Below are positions 18,821-27,141 of a DNA stretch of 64,000 nt, in pieces (within the stretch, counting starts at the first letter, position 1; each line of letters starts with the position of its first letter). A program made the translations under genes and the position numbers. The notes beneath the pieces were generated by a model that made no database searches, was not told the origin of the DNA, and saw only the letters and a program-made list of their open reading frames with translations. The DNA comes from Nocardia blacklockiae (GTDB taxonomy: Bacteria > Actinomycetota > Actinomycetes > Mycobacteriales > Mycobacteriaceae): contig NZ_JADLRJ010000003.1 in the NCBI RefSeq assembly GCF_015477355.1, forward strand, positions 496,001 through 560,000. The letters run 5' to 3'.

Positions 18821-19191
18821 CGCGACGGCCTCGGCGCGACCGCCCGGAGCGCGGCGGCGTGCGCGGCATCGGCCTCTTCGTACAGACCGGCGCTGACCAG
18901 GAACCCCTCTTTGATCCGATAGGAGGCGGCGATGTACCGATCGAGCAGCGCGGAGGTGTCGCGGGCCTTGCGCGAGAACCCGGCCTGCAACTGCTGCGCG
19001 GAGAAGAATCCGCCGAAACCGTGCAGGTCGGACACGCTCTCCAGGCGCTGCTGCAAATAGCGCAGGCGTTCGATCTGCTGGTCGTACAGTTCGGCGCAGC
19101 GGCGGGCCGCCGCGGGGTCGAACCGTACGGTGCCGCTCCGCGCTTCCTGCAGGAATCTGGTGATGTCGGCCTGACTCGTCTCGATCGTCAT
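18817..19191 (-). CDS. Small helical protein, ESX/WXG-associated
   Basis: A 124-residue all-helical protein with no membrane segment. The central part (ARRCAELYDQQIERLRYLQQ) and the later turn SDLHGFGGFFSAQQLQAGF resemble WXG-type hairpins with GFGGF at the turn. It overlaps the PPE-like gene by 4 nt (ATGA), so the two are co-translated and may form the usual heterodimer of small helical protein and PPE-like partner. The ATG at 19191 has GGAGGGG at good spacing; a GTG 6 nt earlier lies too close to that site. Confidence 0.7.
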   Translation of the reverse strand: MTIETSQADITRFLQEARSGTVRFDPAAARRCAELYDQQIERLRYLQQRLESVSDLHGFGGFFSAQQLQAGFSRKARDTSALLDRYIAASYRIKEGFLVSAGLYEEADAAHAAALRAVAPRPSR

Positions 19192-19266
19192 GCGCACCCC
19201 CTCCGGATCGGTCGTCGTGATTCAGCCTAATCGGTGCATCGGGGCCCGGTCAGCCGTGCGGGCCGT

Positions 19267-19971
19267 TCACCTCGCGATCCGCTTCTGCAGATGGGTCGCG
19301 AGCTGCTGGGTGGAGGTCGGCACCACGTGCACCTCCTCGCCGGCGCGAATGAGGTAGCGGCCGTCGTCGGCGACATCGATCCAGGTGTAGTAGATCGGCG
19401 CGGGCGGGTTGTCGCGGTCCAGCGCGGCCTCGATGCGGATGTGGCCTTCGGCGGTGTGCGGTCGCAGCAGCAGCCGCCGGATGCGCGGAACGGGCGGCTG
19501 GGTGGCGACCACGGTCTCCTCGTCGCGCACCGCCGCGGCGCGGGCCGAACGCGCGGGCTCGCGGCCGGGCGGCGCCTGCGGCAACAGCCCCGCGATCCGC
19601 GCGCCCAGTTTGGCGCTGTGCCCGATGGAGAGGCGGACGACGCCGCCGTAGCCCGGAAAACCGCCCGGGTCCTGCACGGCCAGGACGGCGTGGTCGTAGA
19701 CGACCGCGCCGAGCACCCGGATCTCGCTGTCGGGCGCGTGACCCCCGCCGATGGCCACGATCCGGGTGTGCGGCTGGGCGAGAATGCGCAGGCAGGCGGA
19801 CAGATCCGGGTCGGCGCGCAGCGGCAGCCGCGCCTCCAGGGCCCGGCGCAGTGTCGCGGCCTCGTCCTCGGTGCGCGGGCTCTCCAGGATCCGGAGTGGG
19901 AACGGGTGGCGATCCAGGTCGGTCTCGCGCCAGATGTGTGCGAACTCGTCCGGTGTGAAAGTCCAACTCAC
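19267..19971 (-). CDS. espG: EspG-family ESX secretion chaperone
   Basis: A 234-residue cytosolic chaperone of the EspG family, which binds the tip of PE-PPE dimers and keeps them soluble for type VII secretion. The N-terminal signature SWTFTPDEFAHIWRETDLDR and the later ILAQPHTRIVAIGG and YYTWIDVADDGRYLI segments are typical. The GTG at 19971 gives the family N-terminus; an in-frame GTG at 19983 directly abuts the AAGGG site. It is the first gene of the three- or four-gene minus-strand module. No EccC, EccD or mycosin gene is present in the window, so substrates must use a distant ESX apparatus. Confidence 0.88.
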   Translation of the reverse strand: MSWTFTPDEFAHIWRETDLDRHPFPLRILESPRTEDEAATLRRALEARLPLRADPDLSACLRILAQPHTRIVAIGGGHAPDSEIRVLGAVVYDHAVLAVQDPGGFPGYGGVVRLSIGHSAKLGARIAGLLPQAPPGREPARSARAAAVRDEETVVATQPPVPRIRRLLLRPHTAEGHIRIEAALDRDNPPAPIYYTWIDVADDGRYLIRAGEEVHVVPTSTQQLATHLQKRIAR

Positions 19972-20204
19972 GCCGACAAACACCCTTCACCGATCGCCGA
20001 TCCGCGATTACGGCCGTTAACGCCTCTGGATACCAAGGATATATCCCATCAACACCGTGGTGACCGCCTGCGCACCAGGAAATTTCGGATTGCTCTGTGT
20101 GAGGGCCGTCCGACGGTTGAATGTTTCAGATATACCGTGGCGAACTCGGCCGCGCAACCGGCGCGCAGGCGGCAACCGCGTCGAGGACGGGAGGGTGTGT
20201 GCAC

Positions 20205-22874
20205 GTGACGAGTCCGGACACCGAGGGGCCGGCGACAGGTGGAAAGGGGCGTGGGCTGCGGCGGTTGCGGGAGGCCGGGTTCCGGGTACCGGAGTGGGAG
20301 GTGCTGGAGTCCGGGCTGTTCGACGCGCTGGATGCCGGATCGGTAGCGGCGGCAGCGGAATTCGCCGAGTCGACGGAGATGGCGGAGGCATTGCGCCGCG
20401 GCGCGGCCGTGCGTGAACGGATCCTCGCCGCGCCGCTGCCGCCGGTGGTCGCGGAGCGGATCCGCGCGGCGTGCGAACGGCTGGGAGACGTGCCCGTCGC
20501 GGTGCGGTCGTCGGCCGCGGCGGAGGACGGTGCCGCGTTTTCCTTTGCGGGACAGTTCGATTCATTTCTGAATCGCCGGGGCGAGGACGAAGTGGCGGCG
20601 GCGGTGCGGGCCTGCTGGGCGTCGGCGTTCGGCGAGCGGGTGATCCGCTACGCCTTCGCGCACGACCTGCCGCTGCCGCAGGTACCCACGGTGCTGGTGC
20701 AACGCCTGGTCGTGGCGCGGGCGAGCGGGGTGCTGTTCACCGCGAACCCGATGAGCGGCGTGCCGGACGAGATGGTCGTCGGCGCGGTCTACGGACTCGG
20801 CGAGGGGCTGGTCTCGGGCGCGGTGGACGCGGATTCCCTTGTGGTGGAGAAGGCTTCGGGCACCGTTCTGGAGTCGGTGCGCGGCGAGAAGGCGACCGCG
20901 TATCGCCCCGACGACGACGGTGGGTGTGTCGCGGTGCCGGTCCCCGAATCCGAGCGCGCGGCCGCGGTGCTGTCGGATGCCGAACTGGCGGAGCTGGTCG
21001 AGCTGGGCCGCCGTGTGGAGTCGGCGCTGGGCGCGCCGCAGGACATCGAATGGGCCGCCGACGCCGACGGGCTGTGGCTGCTGCAGGCCCGCCCGATCAC
21101 CACTCCGCTCGGCGCACCGCTGCGCGGCGCGGGCGAGGACCTCGGCCCCGACGACCTGCGGATCTGGGACAACTCCAACATCCTGGAGAGCTTCAACGGC
21201 CTCACCTCGCCGCTGACGTTCACCACCGCCGCCGACATCTACGGCCGGGTCTACCGCGGCTACGCGCGGTCGCTGCGGGTGCCGCCGCGACAACTGCGCC
21301 AGACCGACGCCTGGACCGGCGTACTGCTGGGCAGCTTCCACGGCCGTGTCTACTACAACCTGCTGCACTGGTACCGGATGGTGGGCATCGCGCCCGGCTA
21401 TCCGCTCAACCGGCGGGTGCTGGAGGCCGCCCTCGGCGTCGCCGAGCCGCTGCCCGACGACATCGCGAAGACATTGCGGCCCTTCACTTTCCGCAATCCG
21501 ATCGAACGACTCCGGTCGCGGGCCGTCACGACCGCCACCTACCTGCGGCGTATCGTCGGCATCGACGACATGATGCAGCGGTTCCTCACGGAGTTCTATC
21601 GCGTCTACGACGAGTTCGACGCGCTCGACGACGCCGCGCTGACCGGCGAGCAGGCCTACGCCCGCTATCGGCGGCTGGATCGCGAGCTGGTCGATCGCTG
21701 GGGTCCGATGATGGTCCTCGACGCCATGCTGCTGACCTTGACGGGCCTGCTCTACCTGCTCACCAAGCTGCTGCTGCCCAAGGCGCCGGAATGGTTCCTG
21801 TACGCGGTCGCCGGGCCCGGGGAGGAGGTGGAGTCGGCCGAGCCCGCTCGCGCCATGGCGGCGCTGGCGGAGGTCGTGCGCGCCGATGCGCAGCTGCGCC
21901 GGATCGTCGAAACCGTTGCGCCGGAGAGCATCCGGGGCGAATTGGAACAGGCGGGACGGACCGACTTCCTCGAACGTGTGGACGAGTACGTCAGCCGCTA
22001 CGGCTATCGCAGCATCGACGAACTCAAACTCGAGACGCCGGATCTGCGGGAGGATCCCGCGAGCCTGTTCGTGCTGCTGCGCGCCGCGCTGCCGCAGGAG
22101 CAGACCCGGCGCGGCGGCGAGGCGGACGCCTACCTCGACGAACATCTGCACGGCGTGCGCCGGGCGCTGTACGAGCGGCTGCGCCGCAAGGTCGGTCGCT
22201 GCGCGGCGCATCGCGAGCGGCTGCGGTTCTGCCGCACCCGCGCCTTCGGCATGGTGAAGCGGATGATCCGGGTGATGGGCCGCGATCTGGCCGCCCGCGG
22301 TGTCGTCGACGACTTCGCCGACGTGTTCCACCTGACGGTGGATGAGCTGCGCGGGTGTTACGAAGGCGCGGACACCAGCGGACTGCGGACACTGGTCGCG
22401 GCCCGGAAACAGCAGCGCGCCAACGATTCCCGGCTGGTCGCGCCGTCGCGTTTCACCACCCGCGGCCCGGCGTTCGGGCGGGCGGAGCTGGCGGCGCAGG
22501 GCTGGGTGCCGATCACCGACATGCCCGCCGCGACCGCCGGCGCGGTGCTGACCGGGACCCCGTCCGGGCCGGGCACGGGCACCGGCCCGGCGGTGGTGGT
22601 CGACCAGCCGCGCGACGTAGCGGGCGGGGTCCTGGTGACTTACCGGACCGACCCGGGCTGGGTGGCGGCGCTGCCGTCGGCCGCGGCGCTGGTGATCGAA
22701 CGCGGCAGCCCGCTCACCCACGTCGCGATCGTCGCCCGCGAACTCGGCGTGCCCACCGTCGTGCAGGTGCGCGACGCCACCACCATGCTCCGCACCGGGA
22801 TGCCGATTCGGGTCGACGGCACCGGCGGAACCGTTACTGTGCTGGCCGAAGGAGACGGTCCCCATGCAGGTTGA
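20205..22874 (+). CDS. PEP-synthase/rifampin-phosphotransferase-like dikinase
   Basis: An 889-residue phosphotransferase with three parts. An N-terminal ATP-grasp domain (PPDK-N type) carries VAVRSSAAAEDGAAFSFAGQ near residue 100 and LLQARPIT near 300. A middle region of about 450 residues has no motif I recognise. A C-terminal swivelling domain carries the phospho-acceptor histidine in GSPLTHVAIVARELGVP near residue 838. There is no C-terminal PEP-binding barrel, so the layout is that of rifampin phosphotransferase (ATP to His to substrate), not PEP synthase. The substrate, bound by the middle region, is unknown. The GTG at 20205 has GGAGGG 9 nt upstream. It overlaps the next gene by 11 nt and opens the biosynthetic operon. 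Confidence 0.85.
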   Translation: MTSPDTEGPATGGKGRGLRRLREAGFRVPEWEVLESGLFDALDAGSVAAAAEFAESTEMAEALRRGAAVRERILAAPLPPVVAERIRAACERLGDVPVAVRSSAAAEDGAAFSFAGQFDSFLNRRGEDEVAAAVRACWASAFGERVIRYAFAHDLPLPQVPTVLVQRLVVARASGVLFTANPMSGVPDEMVVGAVYGLGEGLVSGAVDADSLVVEKASGTVLESVRGEKATAYRPDDDGGCVAVPVPESERAAAVLSDAELAELVELGRRVESALGAPQDIEWAADADGLWLLQARPITTPLGAPLRGAGEDLGPDDLRIWDNSNILESFNGLTSPLTFTTAADIYGRVYRGYARSLRVPPRQLRQTDAWTGVLLGSFHGRVYYNLLHWYRMVGIAPGYPLNRRVLEAALGVAEPLPDDIAKTLRPFTFRNPIERLRSRAVTTATYLRRIVGIDDMMQRFLTEFYRVYDEFDALDDAALTGEQAYARYRRLDRELVDRWGPMMVLDAMLLTLTGLLYLLTKLLLPKAPEWFLYAVAGPGEEVESAEPARAMAALAEVVRADAQLRRIVETVAPESIRGELEQAGRTDFLERVDEYVSRYGYRSIDELKLETPDLREDPASLFVLLRAALPQEQTRRGGEADAYLDEHLHGVRRALYERLRRKVGRCAAHRERLRFCRTRAFGMVKRMIRVMGRDLAARGVVDDFADVFHLTVDELRGCYEGADTSGLRTLVAARKQQRANDSRLVAPSRFTTRGPAFGRAELAAQGWVPITDMPAATAGAVLTGTPSGPGTGTGPAVVVDQPRDVAGGVLVTYRTDPGWVAALPSAAALVIERGSPLTHVAIVARELGVPTVVQVRDATTMLRTGMPIRVDGTGGTVTVLAEGDGPHAG

Positions 22875-25800
22875 CGACGATATCGCGGCGGTGCGGGGCT
22901 GGCTGGCGCGGCCGGCCGACGACGCCGGCATCCATCTGGCCGACGAGGCCGACGGATGGGAGTACCGGTCCTATCGGGAGCTGGCCGATCTGGCCTGGGG
23001 GGTCGCGGCGCGGCTGCGGGCCGCCGGGCTCACGGGCGGTGAGGGCGCCTGCGTCATCATGCCCACCGGGTTCCCCTGTGTGGCAGCCTTTTACGCGGTG
23101 TGGGCGTGCGGGGGCGTGTTCACTCCCGTCGCGCCGCCGACGTTCGGTGATCTCGCCCAGTACATCTCGCACGTCGCGGCGATCCTGCGCCAGGCGCGGC
23201 CGCGGCTGGTGGTGACCTCGGCGGACCTGCGGACGCTGGTGGTCCAGGCGATGGCCGAGGCCGGACGCACCGACGACCCGGTACTCGTGGAGGACGCGGA
23301 ACTGGTGGGGGAGCGGGAATTCGGCGAGCCCGCCGACTGCGCGCTGCTCCAGTTCACCTCCGGTTCCACCGGGACACCGCGCGGCGTGCGGGTGTCGTGG
23401 CGCAATCTGGCGAACAACATCGCCATGATCAGCCGGTTGGTGGACTGGCGGCCCGGCGAGGCGATGGCCTCCTGGCTGCCGCTGTATCACGACATGGGTC
23501 TGGTGGGCGCGTTCTTCACCACCGTCACCAATCAAGGTGACCTGTATCTGATGCGGCCGGACCAGTTCGTCCGGGACCCCGCGCGGTGGTTGCGGGCGAT
23601 GACGCACGCGCAGCACTCGCCGTCGCCGTCGTTCGCGCTCGGCTATGTGGCGCACCGGGTTTCGCCCGAGGAGGTGGCGAAGCTGGACCTGTCCGGGTGG
23701 CGGACGCTGGCCGTGGGCTCCGAGCCCGTGGAAGTGGCGGACCTGCGGGCGTTCGCGGAACTCGCCGGGCCCCAAGGTTTTTCGGCCGACGCCTACACCT
23801 TGGCCTACGGTCTGGCGGAGGCGACCCTGATGGTGACCTCGTCGGCGCGGGAACGCCCGGTGACGGCTCTGCGCCTGGACAACGCGAGCCTGCGTTTCGG
23901 TCACCCGGTGCTGCCGGTGAGCGAGGCCGCGCTCGGTGACGGCCGCTGGGTGACGGGGGCGGGGTGGATCACCGGGCTCGGATTCCCGACGGCGGAGTCG
24001 CAGGTGCTGGTCGTCGACGAGGACGGGCGCGAACTCCCGGACGGCACGCTCGGTGAGATGGTGGTGACCGGTGACTCGGTGGCACTGGGCTACACGGTGC
24101 CCGCCGCGGGCGGCACGCGGATCGACAACGGGCGGCTCTATACCGGGGACGCCGGATTCCGTTACCGCGGCGAGGTTTTCGTGCTCGGCCGGATGGGGAC
24201 GAGCCTGAAGGTGCGTGGGCGCTCGGTATTCATGGAGGACATCGAATCCCGCGTCGCCCGCGAGACCGGCCTCACCAAGGGCAAACTCGCCGCGGTGGCC
24301 TGTGGCGAGGCCGGTGGTCAGGGTGTGGTGTTGTTCGCCGAGACCGCGCCCGGAGCGTGGATCGAGCAGGCGCGCAGCGTATTGCGCGCCGCGCTCGGTC
24401 CGGCGCAGACCGCCACGGTCGTCACCGGCCCGCGCGGCTTCATCCGGCGGACATCCAGTGGGAAACCGCGTCGTCGGCACATGTGGCAGCTGTTCGGCGA
24501 CGGCGCGCTGGAGGGTGCGGTGGTGCACGAGGCCGCCCCGGCGGAGTCGCACGAAATCGACGGTGACGCTGTAGGACCCGAGACGGTGCCCGCGGCCGCG
24601 ACCGGCAGGGTGGCCTCGGCTCCGCACTGGGCGGCCGATGCGCGGCGGCTGCTCGACCGTGCTCTGGAACTCGTTTCCGTGCCGCCGAATTCGGCCGTCC
24701 TGTTCGAGGGCTCGCTGGCCGAGGGCTTCGGCAACGACGGCTCCGATGTCGACTTCCTGGCGGTCGCGCCCGGCGACGAGGAATTGCCCACCCTGCCCAC
24801 GGTGCTGTTCCTCGACGGCCGTCGAGTGGAGGTGCGGACTCGTTCGGCAGCGCAGCTGCGAGCCCAGTTGACGCGGGTGGCCGAGGCCGCCGACCCGGAC
24901 GAGGACCTGCTCAACCGATGCCAGCGATTCCTCCGCGCCACAGTGCTCCGCGCACCCGCCGGGTCCCCGGACATCGACGAATTGCGCTCCCTGCTCCCGT
25001 ACCCCGAGTTCACCCGCAAGCTCGCCGACTGGTGGTACGCCCGCGCCCGCCAAGCGCTGCGCTACGCCGTCGCGCTCGACGCACTGGGCGAACGCGAGGA
25101 GGCCGCGGACTGGGCCCGCGACGGTCTACTCCAGGGCGTCAAGGCATGGGCGGCGAGCCGGGGGGAGACCTACGTCGAAACCAAATGGCTACCTGAGCAA
25201 TTGGGGCGGATCGTCGCACAGTCCGGGCTGGCCGCGGACGGCGACATCGGTCGGGAGGCGGGCCGGGCGACAAGACAAGCGGGTGCGGGGGCCGGGCCGG
25301 AAGTCGGCGTGGAGGCAGGACAGGATGCGAGCAGGGGGACTGAATCAGAAGCACGCGGGGGGACTGGACCGGAAGCGGGCGTGGGAACTGAGCTGAAAGC
25401 AGGCGTGGGTGCCGGGCCGGAAGCAGACGTGGGGGCGGACCCAAGAGCGAGCGATAGGACTGGACCGGAGGTAGGCGGGGGGACTGGGCTGAAAGCGGGT
25501 GCGGGGGCCGGGCCGGAGGTAGGCGGACCGCGAGCGGGCGCGGGGGCCGGACCGCGAGCGGGCGGGGGTGCGGGGCCGGGAGCGGGCGGGGTGCGGGCGA
25601 GCGAGTTGATCGGCCGCTTTCGGGCGCTGTCCGGGTCGGCGTCGGTTAGCGAGATGCTGGATTTGGCGGCGGAATTCGGTGTGGATGGTGTGGCGCAGGA
25701 CGCTGAGCAGGTGATGTTGGCTCGTGTGCCTGGTGTGACGACGTGGCCGATCGGTGGTCGGGTGCATGTGATTCGGGGGGATCGGGACGTGTTCGTGCTG

Positions 25801-26631
25801 TCGGAGGCGGGTGGGCGCGCCTGGCGGTCGGTGGTGTTGCGGCGGTCGCTGCGGGAAGTGTTGGGGCGGGCCGACATCGGGGCCGAGTTGGCCGAATTCG
25901 TGCGGCTCGGGCTGGTCGGGTTGCAGTGGCGCGGGGGCGAGCCGATCGCGCCGGCGCTGGCGATGTGCAAGCCGCTGCGCCCGTACACCCCCGCACCGGG
26001 CCAGGTCTCGCCGGTGCTGGGCCTGTCCGGCGCGGGTCGCGAGGGCGAGGCGGTCGCGACGCTCGCCCCGCTGCCCGCCGACCGGTTCACCGCGTGCGCG
26101 CTGGACTTGGTGTGGTCGAACGTGGTGCTGGAGAACGTGCGCGAGGACCTGGTGGGGGCGGTGAAGAGTGGTCAGGGCGCGGTGGCGGACATCGCGGCGC
26201 ACCGCATGATCGCCATGGCGGTGCGAATGCTGCTGTCCGCCTACGGCATCCATCCCTTGCCCGCCGATGTGGCACCCGGCCGGACGCTGGCAAGGTCGCT
26301 GCCCGGCAGCGCGGGTGAACGCGAAGAGCTACGCCGCGCGGTCGACGAAGCGAGCCGGACGAGTTTCTCCCGGGCCCTCGCAGACGGTGCCGACGCCCTA
26401 GCGGAACTGGCCCGCCTCGACGACCTGGTCGCCCGGGTGCGCCTCCGCACCGGCGGCGACTTCCCGGCCTCCTTCGACTCCCGCGAGCAATGGCGGCGCA
26501 CCCTCGACATCAGCTACGACTGGCTCCGCCTCGCCGGCTACCTCGACACCGACCTCCCCTTGGACGAGGCCCGCGACCTGCTCACCTCCGGCGGCCGCCA
26601 ACCCCACCTGCGCGAAGGAGACCACCGATGA
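22864..26631 (+). CDS. Acyl-AMP ligase fused to a nucleotidyltransferase
   Basis: A 1255-residue multidomain protein. Residues 1-560 form an adenylate-forming (fatty acyl-AMP ligase-like) domain: LLQFTSGSTGTPRGVRVSW is the P-loop, with WLPLYHDMGLVG, YGLAEATLMV and RTSSGKPRR with the final catalytic lysine. Residues about 590-800 contain a DNA-polymerase-beta-type nucleotidyltransferase signature, GSLAEGFGNDGSDVDFLAV (G-S then D-x-D). Residues about 790-915 are an 8-residue Gly/Ala/Pro repeat. Residues 915-1255 are unrecognised, but FVLSEAGGRAWRSVVLRRSL resembles a PqqD-like winged fold. The usual role of the first domain is activating a fatty acid for an ACP, and an ACP gene follows. The role of the second domain is open. 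Confidence 0.85.
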   Translation: MQVDDDIAAVRGWLARPADDAGIHLADEADGWEYRSYRELADLAWGVAARLRAAGLTGGEGACVIMPTGFPCVAAFYAVWACGGVFTPVAPPTFGDLAQYISHVAAILRQARPRLVVTSADLRTLVVQAMAEAGRTDDPVLVEDAELVGEREFGEPADCALLQFTSGSTGTPRGVRVSWRNLANNIAMISRLVDWRPGEAMASWLPLYHDMGLVGAFFTTVTNQGDLYLMRPDQFVRDPARWLRAMTHAQHSPSPSFALGYVAHRVSPEEVAKLDLSGWRTLAVGSEPVEVADLRAFAELAGPQGFSADAYTLAYGLAEATLMVTSSARERPVTALRLDNASLRFGHPVLPVSEAALGDGRWVTGAGWITGLGFPTAESQVLVVDEDGRELPDGTLGEMVVTGDSVALGYTVPAAGGTRIDNGRLYTGDAGFRYRGEVFVLGRMGTSLKVRGRSVFMEDIESRVARETGLTKGKLAAVACGEAGGQGVVLFAETAPGAWIEQARSVLRAALGPAQTATVVTGPRGFIRRTSSGKPRRRHMWQLFGDGALEGAVVHEAAPAESHEIDGDAVGPETVPAAATGRVASAPHWAADARRLLDRALELVSVPPNSAVLFEGSLAEGFGNDGSDVDFLAVAPGDEELPTLPTVLFLDGRRVEVRTRSAAQLRAQLTRVAEAADPDEDLLNRCQRFLRATVLRAPAGSPDIDELRSLLPYPEFTRKLADWWYARARQALRYAVALDALGEREEAADWARDGLLQGVKAWAASRGETYVETKWLPEQLGRIVAQSGLAADGDIGREAGRATRQAGAGAGPEVGVEAGQDASRGTESEARGGTGPEAGVGTELKAGVGAGPEADVGADPRASDRTGPEVGGGTGLKAGAGAGPEVGGPRAGAGAGPRAGGGAGPGAGGVRASELIGRFRALSGSASVSEMLDLAAEFGVDGVAQDAEQVMLARVPGVTTWPIGGRVHVIRGDRDVFVLSEAGGRAWRSVVLRRSLREVLGRADIGAELAEFVRLGLVGLQWRGGEPIAPALAMCKPLRPYTPAPGQVSPVLGLSGAGREGEAVATLAPLPADRFTACALDLVWSNVVLENVREDLVGAVKSGQGAVADIAAHRMIAMAVRMLLSAYGIHPLPADVAPGRTLARSLPGSAGEREELRRAVDEASRTSFSRALADGADALAELARLDDLVARVRLRTGGDFPASFDSREQWRRTLDISYDWLRLAGYLDTDLPLDEARDLLTSGGRQPHLREGDHR
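25225..25605 (+). repeat. In-frame 24-bp tandem repeat coding for an 8-residue unit
   Basis: About 13-15 degenerate copies of a 24-bp unit encode G-(A/T)-G-P-(E/K)-(A/V)-G-(V/G), for example GAGPEVGV, GTGPEAGV, GTELKAGV and GAGPEADV, decaying to shorter Pro-Arg-Ala-Gly units at the 3' end. The array links the nucleotidyltransferase domain to the C-terminal domain and is probably a flexible linker. Copy number may vary between strains. Confidence 0.8.
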
Positions 26632-26735
26632 CGACGGGGCACCGGGGTATTGCAGGGCTGCGAGGTGATCATCGATGACGACGGGGACCGACGGGTATCG
26701 CGGGGGCATGAAGGAGATCGCCGATGACGCCAGTG
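26618..26735 (+). repeat. Degenerate 47-49-bp repeats carrying coupled start codons
   Basis: The motif CGATGACGACGGGG occurs at 26626 and 26673, and CGATGACGCC at 26722, giving periods of 47 and 49 bp. Each is preceded by a GGAG- or GAGG-type ribosome binding site (GGAGACCAC, GAGGTGATC, GGAGATCGC). Similar pieces recur to about 26800 (CACGGGGCACCGAG and GGTATTGCGG). The repeats look like duplications of a translation-start region. Confidence 0.6.
26628..26678 (+). CDS. 16-residue coupled micro-ORF
   Basis: The ATG at 26628 overlaps the stop of the acyl-AMP ligase gene as ATGA, and the stop TGA at 26676-26678 overlaps the next start (ATG 26675) in the same way. It encodes MTTGHRGIAGLRGDHR. 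GGAG lies about 8 nt upstream. Product function unknown; it may serve only to pass ribosomes along the operon. Tentative. Confidence 0.3.
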   Translation: MTTGHRGIAGLRGDHR

Positions 26736-26893
26736 AGTGGCCGGGCGGCTCGGGCGCGCCACGGGGCACCGAGCGGCCATTGTCTCGGTATTGCGGAACG
26801 ACACTGCGCGACCGCATGTCGGTGAGGCGCGGAGGACTGAGGACGGTAGTGAGCGGCCCGGCATTGCCGGGGCGGGGAAGAGGGGACCGATGA
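26675..26893 (+). CDS. 72-residue coupled open frame before the ACP
   Basis: This frame starts at ATG 26675 within an ATGA overlap with the micro-ORF and stops at TGA 26891-26893 within an ATGA overlap with the ACP gene. GAGGTG is 6-11 nt upstream of its start. The product is arginine- and glycine-rich with no recognised domain (TDGYRGGMKEIADDASEWPG, then a basic tail). Its amino acid composition looks unlike a folded protein. The exact overlaps at both ends are the only argument for translation. Confidence 0.35.
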   Translation: MTTGTDGYRGGMKEIADDASEWPGGSGAPRGTERPLSRYCGTTLRDRMSVRRGGLRTVVSGPALPGRGRGDR

Positions 26894-27141
26894 CTGCGGT
26901 GGATAGTGCTGTGGCGGAGCGGGTTCGGCGGCTCGTGGTGGGGATGGCGCCCGCGCCGGATGTGGCGGGGGGTGACGAGCGGCGGCTGGTGGAGGACCTC
27001 GGGTTCGATTCGCTGCGGCTGCTGGAGTTGACGGTCGTGCTCGAGCGGGCCTTCGGGCTGCCGCGCTACCGGCCCGAGCAGCTGGTGGGTGTGCTGCGGG
27101 TCGGAGACGTGATCGCCCTGATCGAACGGACGTTGCCGTGA
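26890..27141 (+). CDS. Acyl carrier protein
   Basis: An 83-residue stand-alone ACP. The phosphopantetheine attachment serine lies in DLGFDSLRLLELTVVLERAF at about residue 42, the standard position, and helices 1, 2 and 3 flank it. It would carry the acyl chain activated by the upstream acyl-AMP ligase to the condensing and reducing enzymes encoded downstream. The ATG at 26890 has AAGAGGGG just upstream. It overlaps the SDR gene by GTGA (27138-27141). Confidence 0.92.
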   Translation: MTAVDSAVAERVRRLVVGMAPAPDVAGGDERRLVEDLGFDSLRLLELTVVLERAFGLPRYRPEQLVGVLRVGDVIALIERTLP

